NCBI RefSeq assembly: GCF_945859685.1
Contig: NC_079147.1
Location: forward strand, 131,713,645 to 131,777,644
Source of the DNA: Eupeodes corollae
Taxonomy: Eukaryota > Arthropoda > Insecta > Diptera > Syrphidae
Direction: 5' to 3'
DNA: 64,000 nt
The position numbers and the translations under genes are program-made. Of this stretch, positions 37,901 through 43,332 are shown piece by piece; within the stretch, counting starts at the first letter, position 1; each line of letters opens with the position of its first letter. The notes beneath the pieces were generated by a model, which was given only the letters and a program-made list of their open reading frames with translations, ran no database searches and was not told the DNA's origin.

Positions 37901-40900
37901 CCATTCGCTCTAGGTACACGACCCAGCCATCTATCTAAATCGTTTGACTTTATTTCTTTTAATGAGGTCAGTTTTGTTGTACAACGCATACAGTCCGTCG
38001 TTGTATCCTCCACTCTCCATCTATGCAGGCGAGACCAAAAATCACCCTACGAATTTTTCTCTCGAAATATCCTACCATGCTCCCTTTCTTTAACAGGGTC
38101 CAGGCCTCATAAATTATAACCGTGATGATGAGTGTCTTATAAATGGTGACTTTAGATGCTCGAGAGACGACTTTACTACTCAATTGACTTCTAAGTCAAA
38201 AGAAGCAGCAATTTGTAAGAGTTATTCTTTATTTAATTTCAGCACTGTGTCAATATCGTCGGTGTATCCGAGTAATTGGATGACTGTTTTTAATATTTGT
38301 TGAGTTTTGCACAATTCTTTCCAAAATGATGTTGAGAAAGTCGCATGTCAGTACATCGTCTTGTCTTAAACCTTATTTGGCATCAAATGCATCGGTGAGA
38401 TCTTTTCCGACCTTGATAGAGAAGCGTGATTAAAAGAACCTCCAGATCCATCCCTTCATCGTTGTTCTGTACAAACGGATAACTTTGACAGGGATGCTAA
38501 AACTAGACATTGCTCTAGTTGCTGTCATACTCGATAAAGAGATAGGGGATATCGATTTGAAGTTTCTGGTTTCTTTTTTCCAAGATCTGTTATAATGTGA
38601 ATATTTGGTCAATGGTGAACTTGTTGTCGACGAACGGCATCAATCGTTCACATAATTGGGCAAAAAGGATCTTATGCCTATGTAGTTGGCGCAATTTGGA
38701 GGGTATCCTTTCTTGTGTATTGGGCAAACTATGCTTAGATTCCACTCATCTGGCATGCATATTTTCGACCATATTTAACAGCAGAGTTGTTGCATACCTC
38801 CTGCTGGTTGAATAATTCGGCCTTTCAATTTTCTCAGCATAGACTGCGGTTCTACTATGATGTTCCCCTTATCGTCTTTACAGGCTTCGTGGCTGGTACC
38901 TTTAGGAAGTTTTTCTTACCTTTTGGTAAAATTTACCAACTTCATTTTCGTTATAGCATCCCTCTATATCGTCGATCGCGCGCTTATCATGCTCCGTTTT
39001 TTTCATTTAGGAAGCCGATGCTCCTCCTTAAGAGGTTACTAGAGACTCGATCGGAAAAGGACATGTCAGTCTCTTTCGCAGTACTTCCTTGTTTTGGCTT
39101 GGATGGGGATATAATTTGGCTACAACGAGGTAGTGTTCTGATTCAATGTTGGTCCCCACAAATATTCAGACTTCCTGTATACTGGAGGAATGTCGTGCGT
39201 CGATCGCAATGTGATCAATCTGGTTGACAGTTAACTAATTAGGAGATTTCCATGTCACCTTGTGGATATCAAGATGTGTAAACTATGTGTTAGCTACCAA
39301 AACCGTCTCGCCCAGCAAAATCGATCAGCCAATCTACAAAGGCAATTTTAATTTCATAGCCAGGGAACTGCTCATATGTCTTGTCCAAGAGCTCGAAAAA
39401 TATGTCTTTGGTGTCTTCATCTTTCTCCTCTGTTGGAGAATGGGCGCATATGAGGCTTATGTGGCTAATTTAGACTTGTTTGAGATTGTCGTGGTGCGCA
39501 CTCTCACACTGTTGAAACTCAAGAATTTTTGATTGTGTCTAGTTCCAACAAGAAATCCGAACCCAAATAGTCACTGCCTTTGTCCCTGACAGTAGTCGCC
39601 GTAGTATACATCGCAGTCTTAAAATTTTCGTTTAGACCAGGGTCCATCTGATCACACTTCTTGGATGGCGGTTATATCTGTCTTACAGCAGTTTGGGCCT
39701 TCTGCCAACTATTCGGCTGCACGTGATTTATTAAGGGGCCTAACATTCCACGTCCAGATTACTCTATTTTTCTCCCACTATTTCTCTATATATTTACCTC
39801 TTTTTTTTAAAGTACCCGCTTTGATTAAGATATTTATTGATTAAAATTTCGGTTTGAGATTTATTTTAACAAATAAATTAAAGTAATTTTTTTTCCCAAA
39901 AATAAAAGGTAAATCTTTAATCCCTTTCGCTGATATTAAATCAAAAATAGTTAATTAACTTCAAGTTCAAACCTTTAAAGTTGATAAAGTAAAGAATTTG
40001 TTATTAAATCTAGAGAATCTTTTATGTTTACTGTAAAAAAATACTTTTCTATCAAAAAATCCCTAAAGAGATAATTTGAATGAAATTACTATTTTTATTT
40101 CAAAAAATTATTTTTAATCTCTAACCTTTAAAAAACGATAACCTAATTAACAAACACTTAAAAAAAAAAAACAAAATGTACAGCAAAAAAAAAGAACGTT
40201 GCACAAAACATTAGCATGGTAGCAAAGTTATCAAATTAAGTAAGTTAATGTACATATGTTGTTTATCATATTTATTAAATTAAATAAATAACATTATATC
40301 ACATTTTTTAATTAAAACTGTTTTTTCTTTTTTATAGGAACGCGGCTCGCGTTCGTCAGTATCCAATGAATCAAATGTTCTACTTGACCCTGAAGTCCTT
40401 CCTGATTTATCAATACAAGCACTTGTGTTAACTGTTCTTGCAACCCTAGTAAAGTATTCCACCAATGAAAGCGAAACGAGAGTTCTTTATCAATACCTCG
40501 CGGAAGGATCTGTTGTATTTCCAAAAGTGTTCCCAGTCATGTAAATTTATAATTATAATACACAATTTATAAATGAAAATTTTTAAAATTTTTCCTATTA
40601 TATTCTTTTGTTTTGTTTAGCCACTCCTTGCTTGATCAGAAAATAAACAACATTCTGTCCATGTCCCATGATCAAGTTGTCCTTAACTCTGTGCAAAATA
40701 TTATACAAAATATGCTCGCCAGCGAGGACCCATCGCAGCAGCAACTACATTTCCTTCAAAGCTGTGGCTTTGGTGGATTGTGGCGATTTGCCGGACCGTT
40801 TACCAAAGTTTGTTAAAAAAATATATATATTTTAACAACTATTATCTGTTTACTTTTGTTTTAGTACAATATGATGGGAGAATCATCAGAGCTTTTCGTA

Positions 40901-41458
40901 AATTGCCTTGAAGCAATGGTTGAAACTTGCCTACCTGGAGATGAAACAACCCCAGTACCACCATCCCCACGACAGTATAACTTAAGTTCGAGTTTAAGCA
41001 GCTTGACTTTAGGGTCACCTACAGATAAAGGTTTTTATGAAACTAATTTCTGAACAATCTAGAAAAAACTTGGTTCATAGATATCCACCACCACATTATT
41101 GCATCAACAATCATAACCATTACACTCTCATTAGAATCTTATTGGAAAATTTTTGAAAAATTTAATAATAATTTTTTTTTCCATTTTCCCTTACTAAAAA
41201 AATAAAAATAACAACAACATCAACAACAATTCACAATGATGCATTTAAACACTACCAACCAATAATTTTGAAATGTCCCATATAATTTTGTTTATATGTA
41301 TGCGCTGTGTATACATAAATGTATATGCAATCCATTAAGCTTTTTCAACAGAGTCACTAGACTATGATAATTTTGGCGGCAGTGTTAGCTCTCTACGGCG
41401 TGCATCCTGCAGCAAACCACGCATCAAACATCGATTAACCGATAGTCCTTCTAAATGA
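10750..41458 (+). CDS. Nf1: Neurofibromin (Ras-GAP), 28 coding exons
   Basis: Exons: 10750-10809, 11179-11325, 11392-11779, 11844-11985, 12047-12152, 12219-12706, 12768-13089, 13157-13709, 13772-13828, 13885-13978, 14723-15262, 15336-15884, 15938-16072, 16128-16796, 16857-17083, 17200-17614, 21990-22181, 22247-22508, 27742-28968, 29024-29620, 29690-29956, 30020-30271, 30332-30427, 36670-36759, 40338-40540, 40621-40807, 40865-41030 and 41352-41458. All have GT/AG borders. The sum is 8538 nt, i.e. 2845 aa plus stop, near human neurofibromin (2818-2839). The protein stimulates GTP hydrolysis by Ras and, in flies, affects growth, cAMP signalling and learning. It contains a Ras-GAP domain with the arginine finger, a Sec14-PH module and HEAT-like flanks. 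No internal stop was found. Large introns are filled with transposable elements (see separate entries). A second 3' end at 56312 is possible. Confidence 0.95.
14025..14235 (-). mobile_element. Mariner-like element end in Nf1 intron 10
   Basis: It begins with GTTATCCATTTTGCGGTTTC, the same terminal repeat as at 47698. It continues with CACTACATCATTTAAATGAC and ATGTTAGTTTTTAAGT, also shared with that element. In reverse complement, GGHLNDVVF can be read, the typical C-terminal end of this transposase type. No second end is recognised up to the exon 11 acceptor. The insertion explains why this intron is 744 nt, against about 60 for its neighbours. Confidence 0.6.
14723..16072 (+). CDS. Nf1: Nf1 exons 11-13: central region before the GAP domain
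   Basis: About residues 786-1194, running from RNWEAISKIL to the conserved DLDQACMEAVAALL and QPEESDRGDLMDAKSALFL. Exon 11 includes a low-complexity Asn/Gln/Ser/His-rich insertion (about 15010-15180) between GGVCLQ and the PVTQFIGQLLRLLVC block. Both flanks are conserved and the insert is not. Exon 12 carries KELVGEEMSPQLYPILFDQ and MKFRNKLVEYLTDWVMGTS, landmarks shared with human. The exon 12 donor was set at 15884 because AA+T gives the expected N before TSLIFRDLDQ. Exon 13 ends at 16072, and a 55-nt intron follows that is otherwise open in frame. Confidence 0.92.
16128..17614 (+). CDS. Nf1: Nf1 exons 14-16: Ras-GAP catalytic domain
   Basis: About residues 1194-1631. This domain binds Ras-GTP and supplies the arginine finger. 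The finger motif TLFRGNSLGSKIM is present, with the Arg codon at 16657-16659 (about R1371, equivalent to human R1276). The core FLRFINPAIVSP is formed across the exon 15/16 junction, and RGLMLMSKILQNIANH plus the C-terminal RDHKAVGRRPFDKMATLL follow. All residues expected for catalysis are in place. The 21-residue insert coded by human alternative exon 23a is not visible here. Confidence 0.95.
17800..19560 (-). pseudogene. I-clade-like LINE remnant in Nf1 intron 16
   Basis: In reverse orientation, reverse-transcriptase text is readable near 18960-18640: ILIPKLKKDKNTIKGYRPIS, LITCLSKIMETV and YFEKAFDRIGLHIVLNK. Downstream at 18400-18131 there is an RNase H-like segment (VEAYAILQA, CSNSISVLHAIQNP). 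RT followed by RNase H is the order in I-type non-LTR elements. Frameshifts, stops and gaps are numerous, so it is inactive. Its borders are approximate. Confidence 0.6.
19793..20033 (-). repeat. tRNA-derived SINE copy in Nf1 intron 16
   Basis: In reverse complement it runs from GTGCGTGGGTTAACATCATG (a scrambled A-box head), CCAGAGGTCATGGATTCAAT (B-box region), CACCGGTACTGCTTC, AGTAATTCTTGCCA and CATCCCTGACAACATTACTC to CAGACTGTTGCGC-TGCCTAATTT. It is the same family as at 30698-30965. Confidence 0.7.
20340..20470. repeat. T-rich low-complexity tract
   Basis: Runs of T broken by AATTA and GTAAT words over about 120 nt. It is probably a degenerate homopolymer next to a transposable-element border. 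No function is inferred. Confidence 0.7.
20480..20870 (-). repeat. Unclassified GC-richer dispersed repeat, copy 1
   Basis: The reverse complement shares ordered blocks with 31060-31345: GCGACTCCTGTACAAT / GCGTCGGCTCCTTACAAT, then TTTTGGTGGCTTCAATCGGC / TTTTTGGTGGTGTCAATCTG and GCACTTGA. Composition differs sharply from its AT-rich neighbours. The 69-residue antisense ORF here has no recognisable domain. Unknown class. Confidence 0.4.
21217..21537. repeat. 321-bp near-perfect palindrome in Nf1 intron 16
   Basis: The arms are 21217-21371 and 21383-21537 (155 nt each) around an 11-nt loop, AAACAAAAACA. By eye only about three mismatches occur, all in the outer third. The inner arm includes GGTTCTCAACTGCGGAACC and CATCATCAGCGGACGACAAT. 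The high arm identity implies recent origin or gene conversion. In the Nf1 pre-mRNA it would fold into a long hairpin. It could be a foldback/MITE-type element, a hairpin-RNA source or an assembly artefact. Confidence 0.9.
21990..28968 (+). CDS. Nf1: Nf1 exons 17-19: Sec14-PH lipid-binding module and HEAT-like part
   Basis: About residues 1631-2191. Exon 17 starts after the 4.4-kb intron 16 and reads HMMFSSFARWSS. The CRAL-TRIO/Sec14 core is GTSKSGYPVFYYIARRYK, NGDLLIYHVI and IYNCNSWVREYTKFHD. It is split by the 5.2-kb intron 18 just before the PH-like part, GNRKLIFLDVPNKL through ALKLSHKDTKVAIKVG. Exon 19 (1227 nt, the largest) continues into the conserved SQPDSVTVHQKIRPKDVPG and LCLEYMTPWLKNLVKFCK blocks. 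The module binds phospholipid in human neurofibromin. The intron 18 borders (22508 GTAAGT, TTTAG at 27741) are strong despite the LINE insertion between them. Confidence 0.94.
22955..22985 (+). repeat. Poly(A) tract in Nf1 intron 18
   Basis: Nearly 25 uninterrupted A residues follow ATTATTT. This could be the tail of a retrotransposed sequence, but no element body is recognised immediately upstream. Confidence 0.7.
22990..23879. other. Nf1 intron 18, unassigned part
   Basis: AT-rich intron sequence. A purine-rich run near 23095-23340 (AGAAGAAGAAG) gives lysine/glutamate-rich short reading frames, but no gene is supported. The small ORFs at 23455-23767 show no recognisable family. Confidence 0.4.
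23880..24346 (-). repeat. MITE copy in Nf1 intron 18
   Basis: Its right end, CCTTATGTCGTCTGAACCTG, is the inverted terminal repeat that starts the copy at 37062. Internal words AAACTTGCC, CCAATCAGATACTAGAAACT, AATAAAGTTCAGCTTTCGG and TCAACTGTCATTTTGATAGA appear in inverted order relative to 37062-37570. The left end is too diverged to fix exactly. Confidence 0.6.
24365..27065 (+). mobile_element. LINE (Jockey/CR1-group non-LTR) in Nf1 intron 18, sense
   Basis: The element carries a partial endonuclease and an open reverse transcriptase, with a 3' end after the stop of TGCTCACACTGTGTCTT, GTATAAAAAACCC and a run of about 22 A. The copy at 43333-46423 is the same family and shows what is missing here. 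The start of the endonuclease is present in degraded form (24380-24440), and about 300 nt of it are deleted before YYDALSDSIQRIV (24467). No ORF1 (gag) is seen. It lies in the same direction as Nf1 and adds about 2.7 kb to the intron. Confidence 0.85.
24602..26986 (+). CDS. LINE polyprotein: partial endonuclease plus reverse transcriptase
   Basis: The open frame gives 794 aa from the ATG at 24602 and extends upstream in frame through ITGDFNVHNSSW of the APE-type endonuclease. LTPLGTSDHSVIS is the endonuclease SDH block. The RT blocks follow in order: HKSAGPDGIPAIILKR, NYRPIALTSLLSKVMETLI, LDISKAFDKVWH, AGVPQGSVLSPTLFLIFIND and the catalytic FADD at 26126-26137. The C-terminus YNSHLWAGAP... 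ends in a stop at 26984. No stop or frameshift interrupts it, which is unusual among the elements in this window. However, the endonuclease is truncated, so autonomous movement is unlikely. The true start is unclear. Confidence 0.85.
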   Translation: MCAEIFAEFNHLTQLVNEPTRISDVNGRAENTLDLFLTSDPDKYTISVLTPLGTSDHSVISANFLCQTNPVKERAPKRTVWQYEKANWDGLNNFFRIFNWSLCFLGSDVDSSADMISSMIHLGMETFIPNRVKSIKPKVKSWFDSSCKEVIKEKEVSFRCFKANPTEENRKKFKQARKACNAYIRRTKFLHDQKLRRKILQCPKGSKNFWSFVKNMRNSSSSSVPTLVVNDTPLVSSIDKANLFARQFAENSTLPDSVMTPPVLERVNDSMGPIFFRTRTVARVLKDLNTHKSAGPDGIPAIILKRCSSTLAKPLRKLFHLSYSSGLVPSSWKTAFVQPIPKKGESSSPTNYRPIALTSLLSKVMETLINYQLKKYLEERKLLNDRQYGFRSNRSTGDLMVHLTEQWNRSLHRFGESKIIALDISKAFDKVWHLALLSKMRAFGIDESLLRWIRNFLSNRSIQVVLDGFKSETHKINAGVPQGSVLSPTLFLIFINDLLSATSNPIHCFADDSTLSFSYSFPDSQPSSSDVELQRQNMISSLNSDLHSIVQWGIKNRVEFNASKTQCCLASLKRDKPSLPLSMSGTCINETENLDILGMCISNHLLWSDHIRDVAKNAARCLGFLRRCKKFFSPSDLATIYKTYIRPKLEYNSHLWAGAPVTYLSLLDSIQKRAFKMIGDINIINSFTSLEHRRKVSCLTLFYRYFNGLCSSEIASCIPPLKQFNRNTRASRNAHQFTLEPNFGRTMKYRDSFFSRTTRMWNALPRSIFPCHCNVQKFKTNVHRHLLSNPSLFS
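29024..30427 (+). CDS. Nf1: Nf1 exons 20-23
   Basis: About residues 2192-2595, all four exons in phase 0. Landmarks are RASTHGLVINIIHSLCTC, LPKFYLLFGISKVKSAAV, RALIVYGCISKSV, RALFWVAISVLQLDE and SNFHFALVGHLIKGFRHP. Exon 23 (96 nt) holds LSRRQKSWDILDQS, which corresponds to the RKSFDHLISD region of human neurofibromin. Introns are 55-69 nt until the donor at 30428, which opens the 9.9-kb transposon-filled interval before exon 25. Confidence 0.94.
30698..30965 (+). repeat. tRNA-derived SINE, best copy (Nf1 intron 23)
   Basis: The head is GTACCCGTGACATGATGGTT with an RNA polymerase III A-box (TGGTTAGTGCG) and, about 36 nt on, a B-box (GGTTAGATCCC). It is followed by a unique body (CACGGGTACTGCC, AGTAATTCTTG, TTCGGCTCAAAGCTGTAGG, CTCCATTCCTGACAAC) and a tail TCAACGGTCTGTTGCGCCAC-CTTATTTATT. 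It is not a tRNA gene: no acceptor stem or cloverleaf is completed. Related copies lie at 4921, 19793 and 46424. Confidence 0.8.
31060..31345 (+). repeat. Unclassified GC-richer dispersed repeat, copy 2
   Basis: It shares ordered blocks with the reverse complement of 20480-20870 (GCGTCGGCTCC, TTTTTGGTGGTGTCAATCTG, GCACTTGAGAATGGATAG). It also carries a short tandem duplication, GGATAGTTGGGATGGATAGT, near 31307-31328. No coding potential. Confidence 0.4.
31346..32404. other. Nf1 intron 23, unassigned AT-rich part
   Basis: No exon, repeat or element was recognised. The sequence is strongly AT-rich with only spurious short ORFs. Confidence 0.5.
32405..35445 (-). mobile_element. RTE-type LINE, antisense in Nf1 intron 23
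   Basis: From right to left it shows a 5' leader (about 35445-35100) and an APE endonuclease with AIQEVRWNG, GDFNAKLGKKD, TWNSPDQSTVSQIDHI and SDHYLV (35101-34330). A linker follows, then a reverse transcriptase with SNKADGADGIDAELIK, HKKNANYRGISLLN, the catalytic YADD (near 33040) and a YLGTAIN thumb block, ending in the GPVRIDEEPRRRYNDELYEL tail near 32540. At least three frameshifts and stops break the frame, so it is inactive. The fold order and CFDP2-like endonuclease place it in the RTE group. It is nearly full length. Confidence 0.85.
32504..35101 (-). pseudogene. Broken RTE endonuclease/reverse transcriptase ORF
   Basis: Open pieces are 35101-34757, 34720-34331, 34321-34100, 33731-33225, 33432-33022 and 33235-32699, each in a different frame or separated by stops. 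Together they cover most of one RTE polyprotein. The pieces overlap in adjacent frames, showing small indels rather than large deletions. No repaired protein is proposed. Confidence 0.8.
35446..36669. other. Nf1 intron 23, unassigned part before exon 24
   Basis: AT-rich sequence without recognisable exon or element. The purine-rich A tract just before 36670 is the exon 24 acceptor region. Confidence 0.5.
36670..36759 (+). CDS. Nf1: Nf1 exon 24: isolated 30-codon cassette
   Basis: This 90-nt phase 0/0 exon encodes NARVLFKTQRSFSVPTTKDP followed by ten more residues ending IDERQ. From memory of the fly protein, this segment lies between the KVP... end of exon 23 and ERGSRSSVS of exon 25. The donor (CAG/GTATCT) is good, while the acceptor is AAAAAAAG with a purine-rich upstream tract. 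It sits between two antisense RTE elements and next to a MITE. Because both ends are in phase 0, it can be skipped without frame change. Confidence 0.8.
37062..37570. repeat. MITE, full-length copy with terminal inverted repeats (Nf1 intron 24)
   Basis: The left terminus GGGCAGGTTCAGACGACATA (then AGGGAC) is matched in reverse by the right terminus GTCCCTTATGTTGTCTGGAC (then CCGCC), giving about 26-nt inverted repeats with a few mismatches. The element is about 509 bp and has no ORF, as in miniature inverted-repeat transposable elements. Related copies are at 23880-24346 and 5395-5575. A clear target-site duplication could not be fixed. Confidence 0.75.
37950..39760 (-). pseudogene. Second, older RTE-type LINE copy (Nf1 intron 24)
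   Basis: This is the same family and strand as 32405-35445 but far more decayed and internally deleted. Readable parts are SKVVSRASKVTIYKTLII (38183-38130), YERKIRRVIFG-like text, fragments of the RT leader, and an endonuclease region near 39250-39660 with nucleotide identity to 34500-35000 (for example TCATATGTCTTGTCCAAGAG). It is 1.8 kb against 3.0 kb for the better copy. Confidence 0.75.
39761..40337. other. Nf1 intron 24, unassigned end
   Basis: AT-rich, with no repeat recognised. The polypyrimidine tract and acceptor of exon 25 (TTTCTTTTTTATAG) lie at its end. Confidence 0.5.
40338..41458 (+). CDS. Nf1: Nf1 exons 25-28: C-terminus
   Basis: About residues 2626-2845. Exon 25 reads ERGSRSSVSNESNVLLDPEV and LVLTVLATLVKYSTNE; exon 26 has SFVLQSCGFG-like text (FLQSCGFGGLWRFAGPFTK); exon 27 has NCLEAMVETCLPGDE. 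Exon 28 (41352-41458) encodes SLDYDNFGGSVSSLRRAS and a basic stretch KPRIKHR, ending in SPSK and TGA. Human neurofibromin has the same FGFNGLWRFAGPF motif near its end, and its tail likewise carries basic residues linked to nuclear localisation. If exon 27 reads through its donor, translation would stop a few codons later (41052). Confidence 0.92.
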
Positions 41459-43290
41459 GAGCTTCTGAAGGTTGCAAACATTATTATAATTAGAACAATT
41501 AATTGTTAAGATCTTTTTCATTTTTATTTGTGTTTATTTTGAGCTGCATCAAGAAGAATTTAAAATTATAATAATAAATTTAAGCCGATAGTTTTGATTA
41601 AGAAACCACCTAAAACTAACATATTTTGTTTTGAGTTTTAACTAAAATATACAATATTGATTAGCAACTAACTTTGCAGTAGAATTTTAAGCATTTTCTA
41701 ATAATATGTTAAGTTTGGTACATGTCTTTATATAGTTTGGATAACACGAATTTCGATTTGCTTAAAAGATTCCTGTCGCTATCGCCAATACGACCATTCG
41801 TTATAATTCAACGATTTATGAATTATAAATTTTGTCGAATTGAAGTTATTGCAATGCTATTAAAAGATTCTTGCATAAGGTAGTCAAATATAATATATTA
41901 CATAATTTCATCATCCTGATGCACAGACCGCTATCTTAAGTATGGTTTCACACGCTGACTTCTACCCATGGAATTTGCCTTAAGAACTTCCCAAGACTTT
42001 CTATGACATGAACATGGCCTTGTCTTTTAGAAATCATACTTAGATTTCTTGATTTAAAGAGCGCTGAAAGATTGTAGTAAAGGAGAATGGGTACTTTTGT
42101 ATGGGCCGTGGTTCCCGTTCCAATAGTAATGAGTCGCATATCATTACAATAACAGCAATAATATTGTTATCTATTACTATGTTCGTTGTTGCTGATTATT
42201 ATGTAACAATAATATATTTTGGGCCTTAGTGAAGGAGCCGTACATCAGTATGGATGCCATTATCTGAGAGGCCATTATCCAGGGCATTTTCTCTGTTAAT
42301 CTGTGTATGAGTCAAAAGTGGAACATTAAAACAAACTCGCTCTGATGACGCTCAGGTTTGTTGTGGAATTTTTCTGTGCGAGCTTAAGGTCCCAAAAAAG
42401 GTTATGTTGTATTAAGTTTTATGTAAGAGGACAGCTGGCTACTCAAGCACTTTTTAACAGTTTTTCTAGAATCGAATAAAAAATAGACTTTCTTGGCTCA
42501 ATCATACTCATATTAATGATTCAAAACCTTAAAGAGACATATTTATACGACTTTGTTTAAATATATGATACGGTAGGACCTACTAGTAAAATCAATCTTG
42601 TGTAGTAACATATGTCAACGTTTAAAGCGGGTATCAGAGTCAAGTTGTGTCGCAGTGGTCAGAGATGAAAATAAAAGAGTAACACAGAGAAATATTTAAC
42701 AGGAGCAAAACGTCATCACGAGCGCAATACGAACGAGAGACTCACTGAACGGATGACTGCCATATATTTGGGGCGCACAAAGTCTAAACGTTTGAAAAGT
42801 GATAAACACAAAAAAATAGCAATTATTAGTTCTTTTACGATAATATTGTGATCATTCTATAGTAATATCTATACAAACCCATTTAAATTATAAAACACGT
42901 AGGTCTATTGGAGCGGGGACCAAAATACCTATTTTCATTTGTTGGGGTAGTCTTTTTAAATTTAAACAGTTTTAGTTTACGGTACTAAGCCAAGGAGTTT
43001 ACAATATTTTGTTTAATAAAATTATTACCCATTGTGTTATAAACTCTTTTGTCTATACACGTATGAACCTATAATTCGTTCTTGTAGGAGGGTATGTTAT
43101 ATGCAGATGAACACAACTTGATATGTTTATAATCACGGAACGTTATGACATTTCCCTTATGCATGGGCGTACGCATAATTTGACAGTTTTCTAAAAATTA
43201 TTCATGCTACTATGCTTTCACTATAATATCACACACCCAATCCCTCTTCTTATTAGAAGTCCTTTTAAATTACAATAGAATCTTTGTATA
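41459..43290. other. Nf1 3' UTR and downstream spacer
   Basis: The Nf1 3' UTR must begin here, but I cannot fix its polyadenylation site. AATAAA-like words occur (for example near 41572). No gene is recognised in the rest. A GC-richer block near 42620-42790 carries no ORF of note. Confidence 0.5.
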
Positions 43291-43291
43291 G

Positions 43292-43332
43292 TAGTACCCG
43301 TGGCATGATGGTTAGTGCGTTGGACTGTTATT
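43292..43332 (+). repeat. SINE 5' head, split from 46424-46665
   Basis: GTAGTACCCGTGGCATGATG then GTTAGTGCGTTGGACTGTTA is the tRNA-like head of the SINE at 30698, including the A-box. The matching remainder, starting exactly with GAGGTCTT and the B-box, is found 3.1 kb downstream after the LINE poly(A) end. Confidence 0.65.
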
